DNA of 64,000 nucleotides, from contig NZ_SJOJ01000019.1 of NCBI RefSeq assembly GCF_004330295.1, forward strand, positions 1 to 64,000, written 5' to 3'. This DNA is from Rahnella victoriana (GTDB lineage: Bacteria > Pseudomonadota > Gammaproteobacteria > Enterobacterales > Enterobacteriaceae). Below, piece after piece: positions 9,645 to 27,676 of the stretch; positions within the stretch are counted from its first letter, which is position 1; the number at the start of each line of letters is the position of its first letter. Below the pieces are notes generated by a model. The model was not told the DNA's origin. It did no database searches and saw only the letters and a list, made by a program, of their open reading frames with translations. The position numbers and the translations under genes were made by a program.

Positions 9645-9688
9645 ATAACCTCGATTATTGTCATACATGTTGAACAAAATACGCGCAC

Positions 9689-9716
9689 ATCATACTGCGA
9701 TAATTATTACTGTGAA
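9689..9716 (-). promoter_or_regulatory. predicted arfA promoter
   Basis: On the minus strand TTCACA (9711-9716) and TATGAT (9689-9694) are 16 bp apart, about 45 bp upstream of the arfA start. This is a plausible sigma-70 promoter by motif only. Confidence 0.45.
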
Positions 9717-9742
9717 AGCGGTTTATAGACAGGTGCGAAGGC

Positions 9743-10159
9743 TCATGCAACTTTTCCAGCACCATCTTCCAGTGCTTCCAAAATAGAACAACTTACACTG
9801 GTATGCGCGGAGCCGCAGCAGGCGGCACTGAGTATCTGCAACGATTCGCGCATCTGATTAAGCTCTTTTAATTTCAACTCAACCTCGGCAAGTCTTTCAT
9901 CTACGATAGATTTTGATTCCTGACAGGTGTGATGCAGAGGATCGATCCGAATCGAAAGTAACTCCTTAATCGCATCGAGTGTAAAACCCGTCGATTTGGC
10001 ATAGCGGATAAAGCGTAACCGCTGCACATCACTGTCGTCATATTGACGGTAACCCGAGGGATTACGTGTCCCCGCACTCATCATCCCCTGCTTTTCGTAG
10101 TAGCGGACGGTATCTGTGGATACATTTGCCAGGCTGGCAAGCTCACCAATTTTATACAT
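9743..10159 (-). CDS. zntR: Zn(II)-responsive MerR-family regulator ZntR
   Basis: ZntR activates the zinc exporter gene zntA by untwisting its promoter when zinc is bound. The 138-residue protein has the MerR helix-turn-helix (YKIGELASLANVSTDTVRYY), a dimerisation helix, and the metal-site cysteines in HHTCQES and ACCGSAHTSVSCS, matching E. coli ZntR. The target zntA is not in this window. The gene starts 2 bp after yhdN ends and is probably cotranscribed with it. Confidence 0.95.
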   Translation of the reverse strand: MYKIGELASLANVSTDTVRYYEKQGMMSAGTRNPSGYRQYDDSDVQRLRFIRYAKSTGFTLDAIKELLSIRIDPLHHTCQESKSIVDERLAEVELKLKELNQMRESLQILSAACCGSAHTSVSCSILEALEDGAGKVA

Positions 10160-10161
10160 GT

Positions 10162-10530
10162 CTATTTACCTTTGAATTTATCTATCAGTGCATTTTCGTA
10201 ATGCCCGTGAAGGAAATCAGTATTCATTCCGGCTTGCTGTAAACGTAACTGCAAGACTTTCAGTCGCTTTTCAGTGGGCGCAAAGTTCGGGTCATCACTG
10301 CCTAATGTTTGCAGCAAATGATCCAGTTCGATTGCTTCCTTTCGATCCTGTAATTCCGGGGGTAAGTAACCCGCATTTTTGAGGATACGATAGGAGGTTC
10401 TGAGCTCATCCGGAACAGCGCTGTCATCATCCAGAACAAGGGGTTGTCCGCTTCCGGGCAGATTATCAAACTCGCCCTTTTCCTGAGCATCTTTGATGTG
10501 CTTTTCAACCCATTGATCAATCAAAAACAT
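10162..10530 (-). CDS. yhdN: DUF1992 protein YhdN
   Basis: The 122-residue soluble protein contains the DUF1992 signature IKDAQEKGEFDNLPGSGQPL near its N-terminus. This domain is also found in DnaJ-subfamily C28 proteins, but YhdN has no J domain. Its biochemical function is unknown. It sits between the alpha ribosomal operon and zntR, as in E. coli, with a strong terminator upstream separating it from rplQ. Confidence 0.93.
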   Translation of the reverse strand: MFLIDQWVEKHIKDAQEKGEFDNLPGSGQPLVLDDDSAVPDELRTSYRILKNAGYLPPELQDRKEAIELDHLLQTLGSDDPNFAPTEKRLKVLQLRLQQAGMNTDFLHGHYENALIDKFKGK

Positions 10531-10658
10531 GATTTTCCTCTACTCATCAGAACGAATCATTGTGAATCATAGTCTCTGACTGACTGGCTTAAAAGAGGAA
10601 GAAACGCAGGACAAATATTGCGGTAAGAAAAAGAAGTGGGGCACTAAAATTCAGATGT

Positions 10659-10687
10659 AAAAAAACCGGGCAAAAGCCCGGTTTTTT
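10659..10687 (-). terminator. alpha operon terminator
   Basis: AACCGGGC (10664-10671), an AAAA loop and GCCCGGTT (10676-10683) form an 8-bp stem. On the minus strand it is followed by a run of seven U from 10659-10665. The T-run at 10682-10687 makes it look bidirectional. It ends the rpsM-rplQ transcript just after rplQ. Confidence 0.9.
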
Positions 10688-10701
10688 CATGCATCTACAG
10701 A

Positions 10702-11115
<414 letters not shown>

Positions 11116-11131
11116 TTAACCTGTGATCCGG

Positions 11132-12121
11132 TTACTCGTCAGCAATACTTGCTGGTGGCCAGTTTTCCAGGCGCATGCCCAGAGACAAACCACGGGACGC
11201 AAGTACGTCTTTGATCTCAGTAAGAGATTTTTTACCCAGGTTAGGTGTTTTAAGTAACTCAACCTCGGTACGCTGTACCAGATCACCGATGTAGTGGATT
11301 GCTTCTGCCTTAAGGCAGTTAGCAGAGCGGACAGTCAATTCCAGATCGTCAACAGGGCGCAGCAGGATTGGATCGAATTCCGGCTTCTCTTCTTTGACTT
11401 CCGGTTGACGTACATCACGTAAATCAACGAAAGCTTCAAGTTGTTCAGCAAGAATGGTCGCCGCACGACGGATCGCCTCTTCAGGATCGATCGTACCGTT
11501 GGTTTCCATTTCGATAACCAGCTTGTCCAAATCAGTACGCTGTTCTACACGCGCTGCTTCAACATTGTAGGCAATACGCTCTACAGGGCTGTAGCATGCA
11601 TCTACTAACAGACGACCAATTGGGCGCTCATCTTCTTCCGAATGAATTCGGGCAGACGCCGGCACATAACCACGACCGCGCTGAACTTTGATACGCATGC
11701 TGATAGCAGCGTTCTCATCGGTCAGGTGGCAGATGACATGTTGCGGCTTGACGATTTCGACATCACCATCATGGGTAATGTCGGCTGCAGTCACAGGGCC
11801 AATGCCAGACTTATTCAGGGTAAGAATAACTTCATCTTTCCCTTGAACTCTCACCGCCAGCCCTTTCAGGTTGAGCAGGATCTCCAGGATATCTTCCTGT
11901 ACGCCTTCTTTGGTGCTGTACTCATGCAGTACACCATCAATCTCAACCTCGGTCACCGCGCAACCCGGCATGGATGAAAGCAGAATACGGCGCAGTGCGT
12001 TGCCTAAAGTATGGCCAAAGCCACGTTCTAAAGGCTCAAGGGTCACCTTGGCGTGCGTCGAACTGACTTGCTCGATATCTACCAGGCGCGGTTTTAGAAA
12101 CTCTGTCACAGAACCCTGCAT
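11132..12121 (-). CDS. rpoA: RNA polymerase alpha subunit
   Basis: The alpha dimer nucleates core RNA polymerase assembly, and its C-terminal domain binds UP elements and activators such as CRP, which is encoded near the right edge. The 329-residue protein has the N-terminal assembly domain (about 8-235), a flexible linker with [20 protein letters not shown], and the helix-hairpin-helix C-terminal domain, including [11 protein letters not shown] and [11 protein letters not shown]. It is identical in length to E. coli alpha. It lies between rpsD and rplQ in the alpha operon. Confidence 0.99.
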
Positions 12122-12146
12122 TGTGTCCTCTCTTTGGTACTAAGCT

Positions 12147-12785
<639 letters not shown>

Positions 12786-12797
12786 CTAAAAGCAGCG

Positions 12798-13187
<390 letters not shown>

Positions 13188-13204
13188 TTATTCAATCACC
13201 CCGA

Positions 13205-13561
13205 TTATTTCTTGATCGGTTTACGCGGACCCTTACGGGTACGTGCGTTAGTCTTGGTACGCTGACCGCGTACTGGAAGACCACGACGATGACGCAAACC
13301 ACGATAAGTTCCAAGGTCCATAAGACGCTTGATGCTCAGGGTGACTTCACGACGCAGATCACCTTCAACAATGAACTTGGCAACTTCGTCACGCAGTTTT
13401 TCGATTTGCTCTTCAGACAGCTCACTGATCTTAACATTTTCAGCAATACCTGATGCAGCACAGATAGACTGTGAGCGGGTTTTGCCGATGCCGTAGATCG
13501 AAGTTAATGCGATCACGGTATGTTTCTGATCAGGAATGTTAATGCCTGCTATACGGGCCAC
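13205..13561 (-). CDS. rpsM: 30S ribosomal protein S13 (GTG start)
   Basis: S13 is on the 30S head and contacts P-site tRNA and the 50S bridge proteins. The 118-residue protein begins [11 protein letters not shown], with a helix-two-turn-helix region and the basic tail [20 protein letters not shown]. Translation starts at GTG, as in E. coli, with AGGAG just upstream. This start lies in the structure that S4 binds for feedback control of the alpha operon. Confidence 0.99.
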   Translation of the reverse strand: MARIAGINIPDQKHTVIALTSIYGIGKTRSQSICAASGIAENVKISELSEEQIEKLRDEVAKFIVEGDLRREVTLSIKRLMDLGTYRGLRHRRGLPVRGQRTKTNARTRKGPRKPIKK

Positions 13562-13650
13562 TATGCACTCCTACTATTTATATACGGCAATACCATTCTG
13601 AAAAGCCCGTTTTCAGGATACTCAAATAGTATTGCTGCTTACATACAAAA
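13562..13650 (-). promoter_or_regulatory. alpha operon leader with S4 repression site
   Basis: The segment between the spc terminator and the rpsM GTG closely resembles the E. coli alpha leader as I know it. It includes the CCTGAAAACGGGC and TTTTCAG repeat elements and the AGTAGGAGTG ribosome site. In E. coli these fold into a nested pseudoknot bound by S4 that traps the 30S subunit. The fold is inferred from resemblance and was not computed. Confidence 0.7.
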
Positions 13651-13674
13651 GATTGGCTGGCTAATCTAGCCAGC
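13651..13674 (-). terminator. partial terminator after rpmJ (spc/alpha junction)
   Basis: GCTGGCTA (13656-13663), an ATC loop and TAGCCAGC (13667-13674) form a perfect 8-bp stem. On the minus strand it is followed by CAATCTTTTG. It lies between rpmJ and the alpha leader. The short U-run suggests incomplete termination with read-through into the alpha operon. Confidence 0.65.
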
Positions 13675-13709
13675 TCAACCCAACTTTGCAAGAAAAATAT
13701 GCGAGATAA

Positions 13710-13859
<150 letters not shown>

Positions 13860-15191
13860 TTAGCGGTTATAGCCTTTCAGGTTTGCTTTCTTCAATGCAG
13901 ACTCGTACTGACTTGACATCATCAGAGTTTGCACTTGAGCCATAAAGTCCATGATAACGACGACTACGATCAGTAGAGAAGTACCACCAAAGTAGAATGG
14001 AACTTTCATCGCGTCACGCATGAACTCCGGGATAAGGCAGATGAAAGTAATATACATCGCACCAATTAAGGTTAAACGAGTCATCACTTTATCAATGTAC
14101 TTCGCCGTTTGCTCTCCCGGACGAATTCCTGGTACAAATGCACCGGACTTCTTCAGGTTATCTGCTGTCTCACGCGGGTTGAACACCAACGCAGTATAAA
14201 AGAAACAGAAGAAGATGATTGCAGTCGCATAGAGTAACACATAAAGCGGTTGCCCAGGCTGCAAATACAGCGAAATCGTAGTCAGCCAGTTCCAACCAGT
14301 CCCGCCCCCAAACCATGATGCAATCGTGGCAGGGAACAGAATAATGCTGGAAGCGAAGATTGCTGGGATAACCCCGGCCATATTCACTTTCAACGGTAAG
14401 TGCGTGCTCTGTGCTGCATAGACACGACGACCTTGTTGGCGTTTAGCATAGTTAACGACGATACGACGTTGACCACGTTCAACAAACACCACAAAGAAAG
14501 TCACTGCAAACACTAAAACTGCAACCAACAGCAACAGGAGGAAGTGCAGGTCGCCTTGCCGAGCTTGTTCGATAGTATGGGCGATTGCTGGCGGGAGACC
14601 CGCTACGATACCTGCAAAGATAATGATTGAAATACCGTTACCGATACCTCGTTCAGTAATTTGCTCACCCAGCCACATCAGGAACATTGTCCCAGTCACT
14701 AAGCTCACAACTGCAGTAAAGTAGAACGCAAAGCCTGGATTTAACACCAGACCTTGCATACCAGGCATGTTCGGCAGACCGGTAGCAATACCGATCGACT
14801 GAAACACTGCCAATACCAGCGTACCGTAACGGGTGTACTGACTAATCTTACGACGGCCAGCCTCCCCTTCTTTCTTTATTTCTGCTAACGCTGGATGAAC
14901 CACCGTTAACAGCTGGATAATGATCGATGCAGAAATGTACGGCATGATCCCCAGAGCAAAGATTGAAGCACGGCTAAGGGCACCACCAGAGAACATGTTA
15001 AACATTTCAATGATGGTACCTCTTTGCTGCTCGAGCAATTTGGCAAGTACAGCGGCATCAATACCAGGGATCGGAATAAAAGAGCCGATACGGAAAACAA
15101 TCAGCGCACCGATAACAAACAAAAGTCTGCGCTTCAGTTCGCCTAGTCCACCCTTGGCACTTTGAAAATCTAATCCCGGTTGCTTAGCCAT
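13860..15191 (-). CDS. secY: preprotein translocase channel subunit SecY
   Basis: SecY is the ten-helix channel of the SecYEG inner-membrane translocon, which also delivers the unfolded T2SS substrates and the gsp membrane proteins encoded nearby. The 443-residue protein starts [15 protein letters not shown], has the plug and pore-ring region in its first two helices, and ends [13 protein letters not shown] as in E. coli. It is encoded in the spc operon between rplO and rpmJ. Confidence 0.99.
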   Translation of the reverse strand: MAKQPGLDFQSAKGGLGELKRRLLFVIGALIVFRIGSFIPIPGIDAAVLAKLLEQQRGTIIEMFNMFSGGALSRASIFALGIMPYISASIIIQLLTVVHPALAEIKKEGEAGRRKISQYTRYGTLVLAVFQSIGIATGLPNMPGMQGLVLNPGFAFYFTAVVSLVTGTMFLMWLGEQITERGIGNGISIIIFAGIVAGLPPAIAHTIEQARQGDLHFLLLLLVAVLVFAVTFFVVFVERGQRRIVVNYAKRQQGRRVYAAQSTHLPLKVNMAGVIPAIFASSIILFPATIASWFGGGTGWNWLTTISLYLQPGQPLYVLLYATAIIFFCFFYTALVFNPRETADNLKKSGAFVPGIRPGEQTAKYIDKVMTRLTLIGAMYITFICLIPEFMRDAMKVPFYFGGTSLLIVVVVIMDFMAQVQTLMMSSQYESALKKANLKGYNR

Positions 15192-15198
15192 CTGCTAC

Positions 15199-15633
15199 TT
15201 ATTCCTCAATTTTACCGCCAGCAGCTTCGATAGCAACACGAGCGCCTTTGGTGACACGCAAACCACGCAGAGTTACCGCACGACCAACTTCGCCAGAAAG
15301 GATTACTTTCGCGAACTCGATCTGGATACCAACTACGTTAGCGGCTTTCAGCGCGTTCAGGTCGATCACGTCGCCTTCCACCAGAGCCAGTTCAGACAGA
15401 CGAACTTCTGCCGTGATCATAGCTTTGCGGGAGGTGAAGCCGAATTTCGGCAAACGACGATATAAAGGCATCTGACCACCTTCAAAACCACGACGTACGC
15501 CACCACCAGAACGTGAGTTCTGACCTTTGTGACCACGACCGCCGGTTTTACCCAGGCCAGAACCAATACCACGACCTACACGCCTTGGCGCTTGTTTGGC
15601 ACCATCAGCCGGAGACAGAGTATTTAAACGCAT
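15199..15633 (-). CDS. rplO: 50S ribosomal protein L15
   Basis: L15 is a late-assembling 50S protein. The 144-residue chain has the glycine- and arginine-rich N-terminal extension ([20 protein letters not shown]) that threads through 23S rRNA, and a globular C-terminal half. It lies 7 bp before secY in the spc operon. Confidence 0.99.
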   Translation of the reverse strand: MRLNTLSPADGAKQAPRRVGRGIGSGLGKTGGRGHKGQNSRSGGGVRRGFEGGQMPLYRRLPKFGFTSRKAMITAEVRLSELALVEGDVIDLNALKAANVVGIQIEFAKVILSGEVGRAVTLRGLRVTKGARVAIEAAGGKIEE

Positions 15634-15636
15634 CTC

Positions 15637-16700
<1,064 letters not shown>

Positions 16701-17234
16701 TTACTTCTTCTTAGCCTCTTTGGTACGCACGACTTCGTCGGCGTAACGGACACCCTTGCCTTTATAAGGCTCAGGACGACGGTAGGCACGTAAATCTGCA
16801 GCAACCTGACCGATTACCTGCTTATCAGCGCCTTTCAGCACGATTTCAGTTTGGGTCGGACATTCTGCAGTAATGCCTGCCGGCAGTTGGTGATCGACCG
16901 GGTGAGAGAAGCCTAAGGCTAAATTCACCACGTTGCCTTTAACAGCAGCACGATAACCAACACCTACCAGTTGAAGCTTTTTAGTGAAGCCGTCGGTAAC
17001 ACCTACAACCATAGAGTTCAACAGTGCACGAGTGGTACCCGCTTGGGCCCAACCGTCTACAGCGCCTTCGCGTGGAGCGAAAGTCAGTGTATTTTCTTCC
17101 TGTTTAACTACAACAGCGTCATGGATAGTACGTGACAGCTCGCCGTTTTTACCCTTAATCGAAATAACCTGACCGTTGAGTTTTACCTCTACGCCGGCAG
17201 GAATGACGACGGGTGCTTTTGCAACACGAGACAT
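16701..17234 (-). CDS. rplF: 50S ribosomal protein L6
   Basis: L6 binds the sarcin-ricin region of 23S rRNA near the factor-binding site. The 177-residue protein is a duplication of two L6 domains, begins [20 protein letters not shown] and has the C-terminal signature [16 protein letters not shown]. It is encoded in the spc operon after rpsH. Confidence 0.99.
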   Translation of the reverse strand: MSRVAKAPVVIPAGVEVKLNGQVISIKGKNGELSRTIHDAVVVKQEENTLTFAPREGAVDGWAQAGTTRALLNSMVVGVTDGFTKKLQLVGVGYRAAVKGNVVNLALGFSHPVDHQLPAGITAECPTQTEIVLKGADKQVIGQVAADLRAYRRPEPYKGKGVRYADEVVRTKEAKKK

Positions 17235-17247
17235 TCTTTCCTCCCAA

Positions 17248-17646
<399 letters not shown>

Positions 17647-17673
17647 TTACTCCCGTGATTCAATTGGTGACAA

Positions 17674-19255
<1,582 letters not shown>

Positions 19256-19324
19256 CTAATGTCAACTACAACTTTAGGACCCAGGATAGGTCGTTAAGAA
19301 ATCCCCACAATATGAGGGCGCGGC

Positions 19325-19353
19325 ATTATAACACCGGTTCCCGATTATGGGTA
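19325..19353 (-). promoter_or_regulatory. spc operon promoter
   Basis: On the minus strand a perfect -10 TATAAT (19325-19330) is preceded by TACCCA (19348-19353) 17 bp upstream, then the GC-rich discriminator GCCGCGCCC. This arrangement and the surrounding sequence closely match the E. coli spc promoter as I know it. The -35 is only a few bases from the U-run of the S10 terminator, so the two signals are nested. Confidence 0.85.
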
Positions 19354-19389
19354 GAAAAAATAAACGGCCCACGTTCATGAGCCGTTTAT
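19351..19389 (-). terminator. S10 operon terminator
   Basis: ATAAACGGC (19360-19368) and GCCGTTTAT (19381-19389) form a 9-bp stem with a 12-nt loop. On the minus strand the stem is followed by TTTTTTCTAC. It lies after rpsQ, the last S10-operon gene, and directly abuts the spc promoter. Confidence 0.9.
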
Positions 19390-19413
19390 CTATTTTTGAG
19401 AGGCGCTACTGTA

Positions 19414-21339
<1,926 letters not shown>

Positions 21340-21344
21340 CTACC

Positions 21345-21626
<282 letters not shown>

Positions 21627-21637
21627 TTATCCTCTAA

Positions 21638-24043
<2,406 letters not shown>

Positions 24044-24064
24044 TCAATCGCTCAATGACCCTGA

Positions 24065-24553
<489 letters not shown>

Positions 24554-24559
24554 CCGCGC

Positions 24560-24587
24560 ATTATACTTAAACACCAGCAAGAAGCAA
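24560..24587 (-). promoter_or_regulatory. S10 operon promoter
   Basis: On the minus strand TTGCTT (24582-24587) and a perfect TATAAT (24560-24565) are 16 bp apart, followed by a GCGCGGGC discriminator typical of stringently controlled ribosomal promoters. The -35 begins only 23 bp after the gspB stop codon. Confidence 0.85.
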
Positions 24588-24610
24588 TCCGAACCACAAA
24601 GAAAATGCTT

Positions 24611-25114
24611 TTATTTTGCGCTCTTCTCTTCTTGTTGCTGTTCCTGCATTGCCTTATTCAACCAGTCCTGCAATGGCATGTCCGGGCTCTTTTCTTCTAA
24701 CGCCATGTTTTGACTGTCATCACTTTCATCTGCCGCGGCGTCTTCAGGAACTTCATTTTCCATAGTTGACGTTTCTGCCGGGTCTTCAGCCTCAGCGGGC
24801 ATTTCATCTTCAGGCGTTGCATTGTCATCTATATAGGCGGTTTGGTTCACTGCCGGCAGCGTCCTGTTCTTATAGATATAGTGCAAAGGGGATTGTTTAT
24901 ACGGAAGGCGGGAGACTTCGCTGACGGCTACCCGATGGCTTTTCCAGTTGAGGTAAGTCAGGTGGAGATAGGAACCCGCCAGCCCGCCCAGAACCAAACA
25001 AATGCTACTAAACACCAGGCAGTAAAAACTTTTCCTGAGCGAACGACGGACAGCTACCTTCACCTTTTGTTTGTTCAAGTGGCTTGTGTAAGCCGATAAG
25101 TGGATGTTTTGCAT
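24611..25114 (-). CDS. gspB: membrane-anchored protein in the gspB position (GspB-like)
   Basis: The 167-residue protein has a basic cytoplasmic N-terminus, one membrane helix at about 31-54 and a periplasmic part with a strongly acidic, Pro/Ala/Glu-rich linker (about 94-140). It ends in a short amphipathic segment, LQDWLNKAMQEQQ. The name rests on position: it follows gspA by 7 bp, its ribosome site overlaps the gspA stop, and gspAB units encode GspA and GspB partners that help the secretin through the cell wall. I do not see the C-terminal beta domain usual in OutB/PulB-type GspB. It could be a distinct GspA partner. Confidence 0.65.
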   Translation of the reverse strand: MQNIHLSAYTSHLNKQKVKVAVRRSLRKSFYCLVFSSICLVLGGLAGSYLHLTYLNWKSHRVAVSEVSRLPYKQSPLHYIYKNRTLPAVNQTAYIDDNATPEDEMPAEAEDPAETSTMENEVPEDAAADESDDSQNMALEEKSPDMPLQDWLNKAMQEQQQEEKSAK

Positions 25115-25121
25115 TTTTAAC

Positions 25122-26642
25122 CTAGAGATCTTCTTTTGTAATCAGCCCAGGCATGTTGCCGGTACGTTTAGCGATTTGCATCAGGGTGCCTTTACCTACC
25201 CTTCCATCAACAACCAGATCTTCCCGTTGCTGGAATGTTTTGATTTTTCCGATCAAATCATTATCCCACCGCCCCGTTTTACTGAATGGCAGGTTAAGTA
25301 TCTTGCTGAGGGTCATATCCAGCCAGGCGGTATCCGCTTCGGAGCTGGTATTGTTGATGACGCTCTTCCCGCTCGGTGTCTGGGGTATTAACTGGATATA
25401 TTCGCCGGCCCACACGCTATCGAACCAGCTGCGCTGGACCGTCCACGTATCGCCTTTAATGAGAATATCTAACGACTCATCTGTCACTTTCACCACGGTA
25501 GCGTAAACAGTCTGCCCATCAACAGTAATCGGACTCAGCCAGGGGATCCCTTCTTCCGTTAAGGTATCGAGTATGGCCGTGCCCTTCTTGCAGGTAAGCT
25601 GTGCCCGTGCAGCCTGATCACAAAACGCATCATCTGGGGAAACGTCATACCCCCATACCTGGAAGAGCTGACGCATGCCATGACGCTCATTACTGCCAAC
25701 ATCATTAAGTGTTTTGGCCCCTGCCGGGATTTCATGCAGTTTTTCAGAAAGGGTTAATGGCATCGGGAGATAGGGTTTTGCATAGTTGAAATAAGTCCAC
25801 CCCAGAACGCCGCCAAAAAGCATGTAGCAGGCGATCAGCAGCGTGAGGCATTTTTTTCTGCCCGGCTTCAATCCACGAGCCTCAATACAGAGCTTCATCT
25901 GCCGGTAGGTGACTGACGGTGTTTTTTCTGCATAAGCACTGTTAAGCGAATCCGCCGCCAGTTCATTCATCAATTGGATCCGTCCCCCCGAAGCATTCTG
26001 CAGCAGTCTGGCCACCGGCCCGTGGATCGGGACCGGATCTTCTCCGGCTGTTTGCAACCGCTGTGACAGATATTCGGTGGTTTCGGCAAAGCTCATTGGA
26101 AGCAGATGATAATCCGTATGCGGAAGCAGCTTCTGTCGGCGCTTACCCTCACGGGTACTCCCCTTGCGTTCTTCCACTAGCAGGAACGAGACGCGGGAAG
26201 ATTGCGGATAGCTTTTGAATGTTTTCAAAAATTCATAGCTTTCTACAGACAGATTTTCAGCATTGTCCACAACAACCAGCCAGGGCTGAGCCGAATCCGT
26301 ATTTTGGTCAAAAGATTCTGCAATGCGCAGAGGCAGAATCGACGCTGGCAACGTTCTCCATTTTTTCAAATGAAAACAGCATGCTAACAACTGCCCCAGG
26401 CTTTCACTGTCGGTGCCATTCACCGACGCGGCACTTAAGCTCAGGATCTGGCGTTGGCTCTGTCTGGCAATTTCATGAGCCAGACGCGTTTTCCCAACAC
26501 CTTTATTTCCACTGATAATCGCAATACCGCCCTGGTTTAACTTCTGCAGAATAAAATCCTGAGCGGCCAACAAACGTATATTATTGAAATAATTACCGTC
26601 CCCAAAAGGGTGGGTAATAAATTTAAAGTAATCACAGTACAT
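25122..26642 (-). CDS. gspA: type II secretion ATPase/peptidoglycan-binding protein GspA (ExeA-like)
   Basis: GspA uses ATP and binds peptidoglycan to help assemble the secretin through the wall. The 506-residue protein has a cytoplasmic AAA-type domain with Walker A GNKGVGKT (45-52) and Walker B VVVDN (123-127). One membrane helix lies at about 265-287, followed by a periplasmic part with a peptidoglycan-binding fold near residues 455-500 (IKTFQQREDLVVDGRVGKGT). The ATG at 26642 is preferred because GspA/ExeA proteins start MYxxYF. In-frame starts at 26654 and 26660 are possible. It is divergent from gspC and cotranscribed with gspB. Confidence 0.9.
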   Translation of the reverse strand: MYCDYFKFITHPFGDGNYFNNIRLLAAQDFILQKLNQGGIAIISGNKGVGKTRLAHEIARQSQRQILSLSAASVNGTDSESLGQLLACCFHLKKWRTLPASILPLRIAESFDQNTDSAQPWLVVVDNAENLSVESYEFLKTFKSYPQSSRVSFLLVEERKGSTREGKRRQKLLPHTDYHLLPMSFAETTEYLSQRLQTAGEDPVPIHGPVARLLQNASGGRIQLMNELAADSLNSAYAEKTPSVTYRQMKLCIEARGLKPGRKKCLTLLIACYMLFGGVLGWTYFNYAKPYLPMPLTLSEKLHEIPAGAKTLNDVGSNERHGMRQLFQVWGYDVSPDDAFCDQAARAQLTCKKGTAILDTLTEEGIPWLSPITVDGQTVYATVVKVTDESLDILIKGDTWTVQRSWFDSVWAGEYIQLIPQTPSGKSVINNTSSEADTAWLDMTLSKILNLPFSKTGRWDNDLIGKIKTFQQREDLVVDGRVGKGTLMQIAKRTGNMPGLITKEDL

Positions 26643-26830
26643 GCCAATTTCCATAACCATTTACACATTCGATGAATGTTGATAAATACAAGAACCCGAA
26701 AGAGGAGTCAGTCTGAAAATCAAGAAACACAACCTCATTCATATTGAACATGTATTAATGTGCATCAATGTTTTTCTGCGTATAATATAGCCTAATATGT
26801 AACCCACAGGAATAATGAAAGTGCAAAGGA
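26643..26830. promoter_or_regulatory. gspA-gspC divergent promoter region
   Basis: This A/T-rich stretch of nearly 190 bp separates the two divergent gsp units and must hold both promoters. Toward gspC there is a perfect -10 TATAAT (26781-26786) with no good -35, which suggests an activated promoter. Just upstream lies a near-palindrome, TTAATGTGCATCAA (26755-26768), with five of seven pairs matching. No regulator can be assigned. Confidence 0.5.
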
Positions 26831-27676
26831 ATGATTCAACGCATGTATGCCATCAAGATTAAAGGGTATTGGCCAAAGGTATCATTGAAGATGGCAATAT
26901 TTATCGCAATTATATTCACCTGTGCAATGATTTGTTGCTCAAGCATATTCATGCTGGCGATGAATGACAGCACAAAGAATGAGGCGTTGCACCCGCCGTC
27001 TCAACGTGGACAAGCCATGACAAATATACCCGGTACGCTTTTCGAGAATCGAAAAAAACCTGAGATAAAACAGCCCGCGCGACCTGCTGTGGAGAACGTT
27101 AAACTGCCGTTGTTCCTCAAAGGCGTACTGGCAAGCAGCGACAGCAGGCACTCTCTGGCTATACTGCAAGGCCCTTCAGGTCAGCACACTTATCGCGAAG
27201 GCGAGAAAATTGCTGATTTGGGAAATGCCTACCTCCAGTCAGTCAAACCTGATGAGGTATTAATACGCACCCCCAAGGGAATAGCAGCTTTATACCTTAA
27301 TGATAAATTAAGAGATAGTAAACCTGCTGAACCGAGGAATAAAAAGGTAAAAATAGAACATGCAAAATACTTAATGCATTATTTAGTTGCCAACCCCATA
27401 TACAAAGATGAGAAACTTACAGGTTATAGGTTTAATCCCAGAACGAGCAGTACTATTTATCTTAGAACGGGACTTATTCCTGATGAGATTGTCACGAAAA
27501 TAAACGGACAAGCTCTCGACGACATCACAACCGCAGAAAAATACATTGAACAACTGGAAAGTCTGAGAGATGTACAACTTACCGTTCTGAGAGAGAATCA
27601 ACTTCAGAATATCTATATAAATTTAGCCACTATCGAAACATCGTTGGATACAGAAAGTCATGAAGAAGTTCATTAA
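26831..27676 (+). CDS. gspC: type II secretion inner-membrane protein GspC
   Basis: GspC links the inner-membrane platform to the secretin and helps select substrates. The 281-residue protein has a short cytoplasmic N-terminus, one membrane helix at about 21-44, a homology region (about 86-157) that contacts the secretin N0 domain, and a C-terminal PDZ-like domain (about 198-265). The ATG at 26831 has an AAGGA that touches it directly, so the ATG at 26843 is also possible. A short frame, ATG 26815 to TAA, overlaps this start. It is the first gene of gspC-O. Confidence 0.93.
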   Translation: MIQRMYAIKIKGYWPKVSLKMAIFIAIIFTCAMICCSSIFMLAMNDSTKNEALHPPSQRGQAMTNIPGTLFENRKKPEIKQPARPAVENVKLPLFLKGVLASSDSRHSLAILQGPSGQHTYREGEKIADLGNAYLQSVKPDEVLIRTPKGIAALYLNDKLRDSKPAEPRNKKVKIEHAKYLMHYLVANPIYKDEKLTGYRFNPRTSSTIYLRTGLIPDEIVTKINGQALDDITTAEKYIEQLESLRDVQLTVLRENQLQNIYINLATIETSLDTESHEEVH

